Program-made: the position numbers and the translations under genes
Source of the DNA: Bacteroidales bacterium
GTDB lineage: Bacteria; Bacteroidota; Bacteroidia; Bacteroidales; VadinHA17
Direction of reading: 5' to 3'
Assembly: GCA_015486475.1 (NCBI GenBank)
Contig: WFRO01000358.1
Span: forward strand, 1 to 12,931
Length of the DNA: 12,931 nt
Notes under the pieces: generated by a model
Databases searched by the model: none
What the model was told of the DNA's origin: nothing
What the model saw: only the letters and a program-made list of their open reading frames with translations
In this document: positions 1 through 6,095 of the stretch, piece after piece
Numbering within the stretch: position 1 is the stretch's first letter
Layout: the number at the start of each line of letters is the position of its first letter

Positions 1-1324
1 GGATATACTGATAAAAGTAGCACAACTTCTTCTGAGCCTTTCGATCCTGGTGATCATGCATGAGCTGGGTCATTTTACCTTTGCCAAGATCTTCCATACA
101 CGGGTAGAGAAGTTCTATCTTTTCTTCAATCCCTGGTTTTCTCTTTTCAAGATAAAGAAGGGAGAGACCGAATATGGCATCGGCTGGCTGCCGCTGGGAG
201 GGTATGTGAAGATCTCCGGCATGATCGACGAGTCGATGGACCGGGAGCAGATGAAGAAGCCGCCCCAGCCCTGGGAGTTCCGTTCCAAACCCGCCTGGCA
301 GCGTCTGCTGATCATGCTGGGAGGGATCCTGGTCAATTTTATCCTGGCTTTTGTGATCTACATCGCCGTGATGTTCGTCTGGGGAGAACAGTACCTCCCC
401 AATGAAAACGTGAAATATGGCATATATGTGGATCAGCTGGGGGAAGAGATCGGTCTGCGCAACGGCGACAAGATCCTGGCCGTAGATACGGAGCGGGTGG
501 AGAACTTCAATATGATCCTTCCCGACATCGTCCTGAACCATGCCCGTCGCCTGGAAGTGGAGCGTGACGGGAAGATCATAGAGGTAGCGATCCCAGATTC
601 TGTTTTCCCGCAGCTCCTGCAGGGGAAGGGGACGATCCAGCCCCGTTTGCCTTTTGATCCCTTCATCGTGGAGGGTTTCCTGAAGAATTCTCCCGCCAAA
701 GCTGCCGGTCTGAAAAAAGGCGACCGCCTGGTGGCTGTGGACAGCAACCGTTTTAAGTATTACGATGAGTTCAGGAACTACCTGTTGCAGCACAAAGGGC
801 AGCAAGTGACTCTGACGGTGGAGCGTGATTCATCCTTTTTCACAGTGCCTGTGCAGCTGACACCCGAGGGGATGATCGGGGTATCCACCGATTTTTCACA
901 TGTCTTTGAATACAAGCAGATCAAATATTCTTTCTTTGAGTCGATCCCTGCCGGTATACGTAAGGGTATCAAGACCACCGGCGATTACCTGAAACAGATC
1001 AAGCTGATCTTCACACCCAGCACGAAAGCCTATGAATCACTGGGAGGCTTCATCACCATCGGAAGCATCTTCCCGCCGGAGTGGGACTGGTATTCTTTCT
1101 GGAACCTGACCGCTTTTCTGTCGATCATCCTGGCGATCATGAACCTTTTGCCCATCCCGGGCCTGGACGGAGGGCATGTGCTCTTCCTGCTGTATGAGAT
1201 GATCACCGGCCGTAAGCCGGGGGACAAGTTCATGGAATATGCGCAGATCGTAGGAATGATCCTGCTGCTGGCCTTGTTGTTATATGCAAACGGCAATGAT
1301 ATTTTTAAGTTGTTCCATAAATAA
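1..1324 (+). CDS. rseP: RseP-type site-2 intramembrane zinc metalloprotease, 5' end cut by the window edge
   Basis: Membrane-embedded zinc protease of the RseP/S2P (M50) family. These enzymes cut single-pass membrane proteins such as anti-sigma factors and remnant signal peptides within the inner membrane. The frame is open from base 2 and reads DILIKVAQLLLSLSILV before the HELGH zinc site (bases 59-73). Base 1 is G, so the start codon is probably an ATG ending on that base, giving about 441 residues. The GTG at 50 would remove the first membrane helix and is not the start. In 441-residue numbering: HExxH at 21-25, GGYVKI loop near 67-72, second helix near 104-127, two PDZ domains (about 140-190 and 220-277), and the NLLPIPGLDGG motif carrying the third zinc ligand (D390) near 382-392, followed by a last helix. 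Length and motif order are normal for the family. The substrate is not shown by the sequence. The gene ends 71 bases before tatA. Confidence 0.95.
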   Translation, partial: DILIKVAQLLLSLSILVIMHELGHFTFAKIFHTRVEKFYLFFNPWFSLFKIKKGETEYGIGWLPLGGYVKISGMIDESMDREQMKKPPQPWEFRSKPAWQRLLIMLGGILVNFILAFVIYIAVMFVWGEQYLPNENVKYGIYVDQLGEEIGLRNGDKILAVDTERVENFNMILPDIVLNHARRLEVERDGKIIEVAIPDSVFPQLLQGKGTIQPRLPFDPFIVEGFLKNSPAKAAGLKKGDRLVAVDSNRFKYYDEFRNYLLQHKGQQVTLTVERDSSFFTVPVQLTPEGMIGVSTDFSHVFEYKQIKYSFFESIPAGIRKGIKTTGDYLKQIKLIFTPSTKAYESLGGFITIGSIFPPEWDWYSFWNLTAFLSIILAIMNLLPIPGLDGGHVLFLLYEMITGRKPGDKFMEYAQIVGMILLLALLLYANGNDIFKLFHK

Positions 1325-1357
1325 AGGCCGCAGGGGAACGTTTTGAGAAATAATAAG

Positions 1358-1365
1358 TAACTTTG
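1358..1365 (+). promoter_or_regulatory. Candidate Bacteroidota -7 promoter element (TAACTTTG) for tatA
   Basis: TAACTTTG matches the Bacteroidota -7 consensus TAnnTTTG exactly and lies 30 bases before the tatA start. Transcription would begin near 1371-1374. A TTTG at 1342-1345 is only 12 bases upstream, shorter than the usual -33/-7 spacing of about 19-21, and no TTG sits at the normal distance. The -33 part is therefore weak or missing. Calling this a promoter is inference from one half of the consensus plus its position between rseP and tatA. Confidence 0.4.
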
Positions 1366-1380
1366 TTAGGCATAATTTTA

Positions 1381-1395
1381 TAAAAACAGGAAATC
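1381..1395 (+). promoter_or_regulatory. Translation leader of tatA, near-duplicate of the leader at 1734
   Basis: The 19 bases taaaaacaggaaatcatga (1381-1399, including the ATG) differ at a single position from bases 1734-1752 in front of the DUF4837 gene. AGGA at 1388-1391 is Shine-Dalgarno-like but only four bases before the ATG at 1396. It is ten bases from a second in-frame ATG at 1402. A-rich leaders are typical of Bacteroidota, where strong Shine-Dalgarno pairing is uncommon. Confidence 0.4.
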
Positions 1396-1596
1396 ATGAT
1401 CATGAATTTTGTTTTAGCCGGCATGTTCGGACCCACTGAGATCGTCATTATCGTACTGGTGCTGGTCCTGCTTTTCGGAGGGCGTAAGATCCCCGAGCTG
1501 ATGAGAGGTCTGGGGCAGGGCATGAAAGAGTTCAAGAAAGCTACGAAAGACGAGCCCGAGCCGCAGGGTGACAAAGGGAACGACAGCGCGAAATGA
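1396..1596 (+). CDS. tatA: Twin-arginine translocase subunit TatA/E
   Basis: Small membrane subunit that oligomerises to form the transport path of the Tat system, which moves folded proteins with twin-arginine signals across the inner membrane. The 66-residue product has the family layout: a short N-terminal segment, GPTE at 12-15 with a polar residue at the start of the helix, one hydrophobic transmembrane helix (about 16-26), the FGGRKIPEL hinge (27-35), an amphipathic helix (RGLGQGMKEFKKA, 37-49) and a charged, disordered tail. The FG pair and the RGLG..EFKKA pattern are diagnostic of TatA/E. The start could be the ATG at 1396 or at 1402 (two residues shorter). I chose 1396 because its leader aligns with that of the next gene. 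TatC is not in this window, so the partner is encoded elsewhere. A promoter-like element lies just upstream. Confidence 0.93.
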   Translation: MIMNFVLAGMFGPTEIVIIVLVLVLLFGGRKIPELMRGLGQGMKEFKKATKDEPEPQGDKGNDSAK

Positions 1597-1598
1597 GC

Positions 1599-1611
1599 GG
1601 GATATGATCCC
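1599..1611 (+). other. Small hairpin after the tatA stop
   Basis: GGGAT (1599-1603) and ATCCC (1607-1611) form a perfect 5-bp stem with a 3-base loop, starting two bases after the tatA stop codon. No T-run follows, so it does not look like an intrinsic terminator. It could protect a 3' end or be chance. Confidence 0.3.
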
Positions 1612-1677
1612 CCGACCCCTGATAAGGAAACCCACGGGATTCTTCCTAACCTTTGAGGCACAGTTTTTGTACCTCCC

Positions 1678-1713
1678 TTGCCGGGATGTGCCGGAGTGAG
1701 ACAGTACCGGCAA
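1678..1713 (+). other. Inverted repeat in the leader of the DUF4837 gene
   Basis: TTGCCGG (1678-1684) and CCGGCAA (1707-1713) are perfect complements around a 22-base loop. CCC (1675-1677) can also pair with the GGG further out across a small bulge. A second, AT-rich inverted repeat follows: AATGA (1721-1725) and TCATT (1730-1734) with an AAAA loop. Neither is followed by a T-tract. The 152-base stretch 1597-1748 shows no gene and no clear TAnnTTTG promoter. The hairpins may simply be transcribed leader structure between two co-transcribed genes. Confidence 0.35.
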
Positions 1714-1748
1714 TGAGGGGAATGAAAAATCATTAAAAACAGGAAGTC

Positions 1749-2744
1749 ATGAAGCGCATCAGTATATTTCTTCTTGTCCTGTTCGTGGTGGCAGGATCCG
1801 GATGTAAGAACAACCAGGAGACCCTCAAGCCTAAGGTGTCAGGGCCGGCGGGACAGGTGTTGGTGGTAGCAACGGATGCCGTGTGGAACAGTCCGGCCGG
1901 TGATACCCTGCGTGCTCTTTTTGCCCAGGAGGTGCCCTATCTCCCGCAGCCGGAGCCTCTCTTTGATGTCCTCCATGTTACGCCCGGACAGTTTGACAAA
2001 ATGTTCCATACACATCGCAATATCCTCTTTATGAAAACCGGCCCCGATTTTAAGGAGCCCCACATCACGGTGGCACACGACCGGTGGGCCACGCCTCAGA
2101 TGCTCATAGAGGTGGATGCACCCAACTCGCTTGTTATGGCGCGGGCCCTCCATGAGGGCGGAGCCTCTATCGTTAAAAAACTCAACGATATGGAGCGCCA
2201 GCGCATCATTGATTATTACAGGCACTACCTGGCCACCGACATCTATAAGAAGATAGAGAAGAAATTCCATCTGACCCTGGACATACCCAAAGGGTATTCC
2301 CTCGACCTGGATACCACGGATTTTGTCTGGATCGCCAATGAAACGCCCCGCACCAGCCAGGGCATACTCATCTATTCCTATCCTTATACCACAGAAAAGA
2401 TCTTCAATGCCGACAGTCTGGTCGATATCCGTGACCGCTATCTCAAGAAATATGTTCATGGCCAGATCGCCGGCACCTATATGGCTACTGAGAGACGTAT
2501 CCCGCCGGAGTTCAAAGCTTTTAAAAAAGACGGACAGTATTATGCATCCCTGCGTGGCCTGTGGAAACTGGAGAATGGTTTTATGGGAGGTCCTTTTTAC
2601 AGTATTACCACCGTTGACAAAACCCGCGGGAAAGTACTGACCGTAGAAGGTTTTGTTTACGGTCCCGGTGAAAAGAAAAGAGAGCTGATGCGGCAGGTGG
2701 AAAGCATTCTCTATACGTTAAAGATCATCCCTGCAAAGAAATAG
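1749..2744 (+). CDS. DUF4837 family lipoprotein of unknown function
   Basis: The 331-residue product starts with a lipoprotein signal, MKRISIFLLVLFVVAGSGC, with the modified cysteine at 19. The -3 position is Gly rather than the classic Leu, which Bacteroidota often tolerate. Residues after the cysteine (KNNQET) lack the acidic run of the Bacteroidota surface-export signal, so a periplasm-facing membrane anchor is more likely than the cell surface; that is inference. The body matches my recollection of DUF4837, a Bacteroidota family: GPAGQVLVVATDAVWNSPAGD near the start, then PQPEPLFDVLHV, HRNILF and, towards the end, LRGLWKLENGFMGGPF. No catalytic motif is evident and the function is unknown. 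The gene follows tatA, has a nearly identical leader, and ends just before a strong terminator, so it is probably the last gene of its transcription unit. Confidence 0.85.
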   Translation: MKRISIFLLVLFVVAGSGCKNNQETLKPKVSGPAGQVLVVATDAVWNSPAGDTLRALFAQEVPYLPQPEPLFDVLHVTPGQFDKMFHTHRNILFMKTGPDFKEPHITVAHDRWATPQMLIEVDAPNSLVMARALHEGGASIVKKLNDMERQRIIDYYRHYLATDIYKKIEKKFHLTLDIPKGYSLDLDTTDFVWIANETPRTSQGILIYSYPYTTEKIFNADSLVDIRDRYLKKYVHGQIAGTYMATERRIPPEFKAFKKDGQYYASLRGLWKLENGFMGGPFYSITTVDKTRGKVLTVEGFVYGPGEKKRELMRQVESILYTLKIIPAKK

Positions 2745-2770
2745 ACGGAACACTCCGCAAAGGAATTTAT

Positions 2771-2810
2771 AAAGCCGCTCCGGGTGCTTACGAGGAGTGG
2801 CTTTTTTTTT
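2771..2810 (+). terminator. Intrinsic (Rho-independent) terminator after the DUF4837 gene
   Basis: AAAGCCGCTCC (2771-2781) pairs with GGAGTGGCTTT (2794-2804), giving an 11-bp stem with one G-U pair around a 12-base loop. A run of nine T follows (2802-2810). It lies 26 bases after the DUF4837 stop codon and is the clearest terminator in the window. Confidence 0.88.
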
Positions 2811-2817
2811 ACATTTG
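2810..2817 (+). promoter_or_regulatory. Candidate Bacteroidota -7 promoter element (TACATTTG) for pepA-pdxA-ruvA-sprA
   Basis: TACATTTG is an exact match to TAnnTTTG and sits directly after the terminator; its first T is the last T of the terminator run. Transcription would start near 2823-2826, leaving a leader of about 80 bases before pepA. No TTG lies at the usual -33 distance, where the terminator's loop and 3' arm are found instead. A new promoter is expected here because the preceding unit ends at the terminator and the next genes are closely spaced. Confidence 0.5.
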
Positions 2818-2824
2818 CATAGCA

Positions 2825-2882
2825 GAAGAAGTTGATGAGAAGAAGTTGATAAGTTGATAAGTTTATGAGTTGAAAAGTTTAA
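2825..2882 (+). repeat. Degenerate tandem repeats in the pepA leader
   Basis: Two 14-base copies beginning GAAGAAGTTGAT (2825-2838 and 2839-2852) differ at one position. Overlapping the second is a run of five octamers: AAGTTGAT (2843-2850), AAGTTGAT (2851-2858), AAGTTTAT (2859-2866), GAGTTGAA (2867-2874) and AAGTTTAA (2875-2882). The array lies between the candidate promoter and the pepA start and would be transcribed as leader. It holds no plausible gene. Confidence 0.75.
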
Positions 2883-2903
2883 GGGAATAAAAATATATAA
2901 GCC

Positions 2904-4355
2904 ATGAATATACCAGAGATCATTACACGTAAAAAGACCATGCCGGACAGATCGGTGATCCTGATCGCCGGGGAAGCGGACCAGGCTGTGGAAGCGTTGA
3001 AGGATGACCGCGAGCGAGCATATGTGAAAAAACGTTTTGAAGGCAAGGCAGACCATGTGATGCTGGACCGTCTGGACCACCGTCAGTGGATCGTGCCGGT
3101 GCCGGAGCAGGGAAGCCGGGAGGAGAAGATGGAAAAGCTGCGGCAGGCAGCTTATAAAATTGCCGGCGAGGTGATCAAAGCGGACGATCAGGAGGTGCAG
3201 GTAACAGATAAAGACACATCGCCGGAGTTTGCCCTGGCATTTCTGGAGGGGTTGTTACTGAGTTTCTACCGTTTTGACAAATATTTTACCGGCAACAGGG
3301 ACAAGCCGGAAGATCCCCTGCCGGAGAAGATCATTGTGGTTTTTCCGGGGATAGCTGATGAAGAGCTGGAGGCCTTGCGGGTGGTGGTACGGGCTGTGGG
3401 GTATGCCCGTGACCTGGTGAACGAGCCGGTGTCTTGGCTCAATGCCCTGCGGTTGTCAGAAGCTTTTGCGGAGATGGGACGGGAGGCCGGTTTTTCGGTG
3501 GAGGTGTTCCACAAGCAGAAGATCGAGGCGATGCGCATGGGCGGCCTGCTGGCCGTCAACCGGGGCAGTGTGGATCCGCCCACCTTTACCGTGATGGAGT
3601 GGAACCCTCCGGATGCCGTGAACAAAAAACCGGTCGTGCTGGTGGGCAAAGGGGTGGTTTTCGACACGGGCGGCCTGAGCCTGAAACCCACCAAAGACAG
3701 TATGGACCAGATGAAATCGGACATGGCGGGGGCTGCTGCCGTGGGGGCTGCCATGTATGCACTGGCGGTCAATAAGGTGCCCTGTCATGTGGTCGCCCTG
3801 GTGCCGGCCACGGACAACCGTCCTGACGGCAATGCTTATACGCCGGGGGATGTGGTCAAGATGTATGACGGCTCTACCGTGGAGGTACTCAACACCGACG
3901 CGGAGGGGCGTATGATCCTGGCCGATGCGCTGGCGTATGCGAAACAGTATGATCCGGAGCTGGTGCTCGAGTTCTCCACACTCACCGGCGCCGCGGCCGT
4001 AGCCATAGGCAAGTACGGCATTGTGGGCATGGGTACAGCCGCAGAGGAGGAGTTCGTTGCCCTGGGCCAAAGCGGGGAGCGGGTGAATGAGCGGCTGGTG
4101 CGTTTTCCTTTCTGGGATGAGTACAAAGAGCTGCTGAGATCGGATATTGCCGACATGAAAAACATCGGAGGCCGTGAAGCAGGGGCGATCACCGCCGGGA
4201 AATTCCTGGAACATTTCACGTCCTATCCCTATATCCACCTGGATATTGCCGGACCCGCCTTTGTTACGGGGAACAATTCATACAAAGGCAAAGGAGGGAC
4301 GGGCGTAGGTGTGCGTCTGGTATACGACTTCCTGAAAAATAAATGCAAGAAATAA
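2904..4355 (+). CDS. pepA: Leucyl aminopeptidase, M17 family (PepA-like)
   Basis: Cytosolic two-metal aminopeptidase that removes N-terminal residues from peptides, feeding amino-acid recycling. The 483-residue product has the M17 layout: a variable N-terminal domain (about 1-150) and a conserved catalytic C-terminal domain. VGKGVVFDTGGLSLKP (247-262) carries metal ligands K249 and D254 and catalytic K261. D273 follows in KSDMAGAAAVG. The family signature NTDAEGRMILADAL (330-343) supplies D332, E334 and catalytic R336. All residues equivalent to the E. coli PepA ligands K270, D275, D293, D352 and E354, and catalytic K282 and R356, are present, so the enzyme should be active. Start at 2904 follows an A-rich leader; an in-frame ATG at 2940 (M13) is possible but less likely. 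It is first in the run pepA-pdxA-ruvA-sprA and has its own candidate promoter and a repeat-bearing leader. Some M17 proteins also bind DNA, but nothing here shows that role. Confidence 0.94.
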   Translation: MNIPEIITRKKTMPDRSVILIAGEADQAVEALKDDRERAYVKKRFEGKADHVMLDRLDHRQWIVPVPEQGSREEKMEKLRQAAYKIAGEVIKADDQEVQVTDKDTSPEFALAFLEGLLLSFYRFDKYFTGNRDKPEDPLPEKIIVVFPGIADEELEALRVVVRAVGYARDLVNEPVSWLNALRLSEAFAEMGREAGFSVEVFHKQKIEAMRMGGLLAVNRGSVDPPTFTVMEWNPPDAVNKKPVVLVGKGVVFDTGGLSLKPTKDSMDQMKSDMAGAAAVGAAMYALAVNKVPCHVVALVPATDNRPDGNAYTPGDVVKMYDGSTVEVLNTDAEGRMILADALAYAKQYDPELVLEFSTLTGAAAVAIGKYGIVGMGTAAEEEFVALGQSGERVNERLVRFPFWDEYKELLRSDIADMKNIGGREAGAITAGKFLEHFTSYPYIHLDIAGPAFVTGNNSYKGKGGTGVGVRLVYDFLKNKCKK

Positions 4356-4384
4356 ACGGGTTCAGGCCCTTAAAGAGAGAAAAA

Positions 4385-5443
4385 ATGTCAGATCAGAGAA
4401 AAATAAAAATAGGGATCACGCACGGGGATATCAATGGTATCAGTTATGAGGTGATCATCAAGACCCTGCTGGATCCCCGTATCTATGAGATGTGCACTCC
4501 CATCGTTTACGGTTCGCCTAAGGTGGCTGCCTATCATCGTAAAGTTTTGAACATTAACAACTTCAGTCTTAATCATATCCGTTCGGCCTCTGAGGCCAAT
4601 ATGCGCCGTGCCAATGTGATCAACTGTGTGAGCGATGATATACGTGTGGATCTGGGCAAGCCTTCCCGTGAGGCGGGGGAGGCAGCGCTGGCGGCACTGA
4701 AAAGGGCCATTTCCGATCTCCAGGACAATCTGATCGATGTGTTGGTCACGGCGCCTGTCAATAAGGCGACGATCCATTCGGAGGAATTTCCTTTCCACGG
4801 TCATACCGAATACATTGAACAGTCTTTCGGGGAGCCGGGGGACAGTCTGATGATGATGATAGGGGAGCATCTGCGTGTGGCGCTGGTGACGAGCCATATC
4901 CCTCTTGCCGATGTCGCCGGGCAGATCACTGCAGGCAGGGTGTATGCGAAGATACGCACCCTGGAGGAATCGCTGATACGGGATCTGGGTATCAACAGGC
5001 CGCGCATCGCTGTGCTGGGACTGAATCCCCATGCGGGGGAGAACGGTGTCCTGGGACAGGAAGAGGAGGAGCAGATCCTGCCGGCCATCAAGCGGGTGCG
5101 GGAGGAGAACAGGCTGGTCTTTGGCCCCTATCCGGCCGATGGATTTTTCGGCGCCGGCGATTTCAAACGCTTTGACGCGGTACTGGCGATGTACCATGAC
5201 CAGGGGCTGGCCCCTTTTAAATCGATCAGTTTTGAGCGGGGGGTCAACTTCACGGCCGGTCTGCCGGTGGTGAGGACCTCACCGGATCATGGCACAGCGT
5301 ATGAGCTGGCAGGCAAAGGGGAAGCTTCACCTGATTCGTTCCGGGAGGCTCTGTTCCTGGCCCTGGATATATACCGCAACAGGAAAAGATACGATGAGAT
5401 CACGGCCCATCCTCTCAAAGCCGGCCATGACAGGGAGGAGTGA
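4385..5443 (+). CDS. pdxA: 4-hydroxythreonine-4-phosphate dehydrogenase (PdxA)
   Basis: Catalyses NAD-dependent oxidation of 4-phosphohydroxy-L-threonine to the amino-ketone precursor that PdxJ uses in DXP-dependent pyridoxal phosphate synthesis. The 352-residue product begins KIGITHGDINGISYEVII (8-25), the Bacteroidota form of the usual GDPxGIGPE segment. VTAPVNKATI (121-130) is conserved. The three metal-binding histidines of the family are present: H140 in FHGHTEY, H171 in TSHIPL and H271 in MYHDQGLAPFK. The TSPDHGTAYELAGKG segment near 298-311 is also typical. I chose the ATG at 4385, preceded by AAAGAGAGAAAAA. The frame is open to an ATG at 4343, but that would overlap pepA by 13 bases and add 14 unconserved residues. 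The gap from the pepA stop is 29 bases and no terminator or TAnnTTTG element lies between, so co-transcription is likely. Confidence 0.94.
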   Translation: MSDQRKIKIGITHGDINGISYEVIIKTLLDPRIYEMCTPIVYGSPKVAAYHRKVLNINNFSLNHIRSASEANMRRANVINCVSDDIRVDLGKPSREAGEAALAALKRAISDLQDNLIDVLVTAPVNKATIHSEEFPFHGHTEYIEQSFGEPGDSLMMMIGEHLRVALVTSHIPLADVAGQITAGRVYAKIRTLEESLIRDLGINRPRIAVLGLNPHAGENGVLGQEEEEQILPAIKRVREENRLVFGPYPADGFFGAGDFKRFDAVLAMYHDQGLAPFKSISFERGVNFTAGLPVVRTSPDHGTAYELAGKGEASPDSFREALFLALDIYRNRKRYDEITAHPLKAGHDREE

Positions 5444-5492
5444 CAAAGCATCGCCGGCAACCCGTTGACCTGAACCAAAACAAAACCTGAAA

Positions 5493-6074
5493 ATGTTTGA
5501 ATATCTTAAGGGAAGAATTACCGATCTGACCCCTACCTATGCTGTTGTGGAGGCCGGAGAGATCGGTTATCATATCCATATCTCCTTACATACCTACACA
5601 CGTATCAAGGATACGGGGGAGGTGTTGTTGTACATCCATCATGTGATCCGCGAGGATGCGCATCTGCTGTTCGGTTTTTCTGACCGGACGGAGCGCGAGC
5701 TGTTCCGTCAGCTGGTGAGTGTATCGGGCATCGGCGCCAACACAGCCCGGCTGATACTTTCATCCATGAGCCCGGAGGATCTGCGACAGACCATCGTCAC
5801 CGAAAATGTGGCGTTGTTGCAGGGGATCAAGGGGATCGGGACCAAAACAGCCCAGCGGGTCATCGTAGACTTGCGTGACAAAGTAGGGAAAATACCGGAA
5901 AACGGTGAAATTTTGCAGATTCAGGGCAATAGCGTGCTGGAAGAATCGTTATCTGCATTGGTGACTTTAGGGTTCCCGCGCGCGCGCGTGCGTAAGGTGG
6001 TGGAGAAGATCGTTGCGGGAGACCCGTCAAAGGCCGTGGAAGAGATCGTCAAAGAAGCATTGAAGGTATTGTAA
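5493..6074 (+). CDS. ruvA: Holliday junction branch migration protein RuvA
   Basis: RuvA binds four-way DNA junctions as a tetramer and loads the RuvB motor for branch migration in recombinational repair. The 193-residue product has the three family domains: an N-terminal OB fold (MFEYLKGRITDLTPTYAVVEAGEIGYHIHIS, about 1-62), two helix-hairpin-helix motifs (LVSVSGIGANTARLIL, 74-89, and LLQGIKGIGTKTAQRVIVDL, 108-127) and a C-terminal RuvB-binding domain (about 148-193, with ALVTLGF). A short linker (about 131-147) joins domains II and III. Length is normal. It starts 49 bases after pdxA and ends 21 bases before sprA. Neither gap shows a terminator or a clear promoter, so it is probably in the same transcript. 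From memory, ruvA also lies next to or near the sprA homologue in Porphyromonas gingivalis (sov) and other Bacteroidota. RuvB and RuvC are not in this window. A (CG)6 run lies in domain III. Confidence 0.96.
   Translation: MFEYLKGRITDLTPTYAVVEAGEIGYHIHISLHTYTRIKDTGEVLLYIHHVIREDAHLLFGFSDRTERELFRQLVSVSGIGANTARLILSSMSPEDLRQTIVTENVALLQGIKGIGTKTAQRVIVDLRDKVGKIPENGEILQIQGNSVLEESLSALVTLGFPRARVRKVVEKIVAGDPSKAVEEIVKEALKVL
5977..5988 (+). repeat. (CG)6 dinucleotide run inside ruvA
   Basis: Six uninterrupted CG units lie at 5977-5988, followed by TGCG. They fall in codons for PRARVR (residues 162-167) of RuvA. A gain or loss of one unit would shift the frame within domain III. Confidence 0.9.
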
Positions 6075-6095
6075 GGATATTCAAATTCTTCCCTG

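Noticed and set aside
50..52. GTG at 50 as the rseP start
   Set aside because: The frame continues upstream to base 2 and encodes the expected first membrane segment before HELGH; starting at 50 would delete it.
1599..1713. Hairpins after tatA as an intrinsic terminator
   Set aside because: Neither stem is followed by a T-tract, unlike the clear terminator at 2771-2810.
1597..1748. Possible promoter for the DUF4837 gene near 1646-1670 (CCTTTG and TTTTTG runs)
   Set aside because: No exact TAnnTTTG; the closest has AA in place of TA, so I do not call a promoter there.
1839..2459. Minus-strand open frame of 206 codons opposite the DUF4837 gene
   Set aside because: The + strand gene has a signal peptide, family motifs and a terminator. 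The antisense product has no recognisable features.
2825..2882. CRISPR-like array in the pepA leader
   Set aside because: Units are 8-14 bases with no spacers and no cas genes nearby; this is a simple degenerate tandem repeat.
3456..4238. Minus-strand open frame of 260 codons opposite pepA
   Set aside because: It lies fully inside the catalytic domain of a conserved M17 peptidase and its translation is His-rich with no family features.
4343..4384. Upstream ATG at 4343 as the pdxA start
   Set aside because: It overlaps pepA and adds 14 unconserved residues; the ATG at 4385 has an A-rich leader and puts KIGITHGD at the normal distance from the N-terminus.
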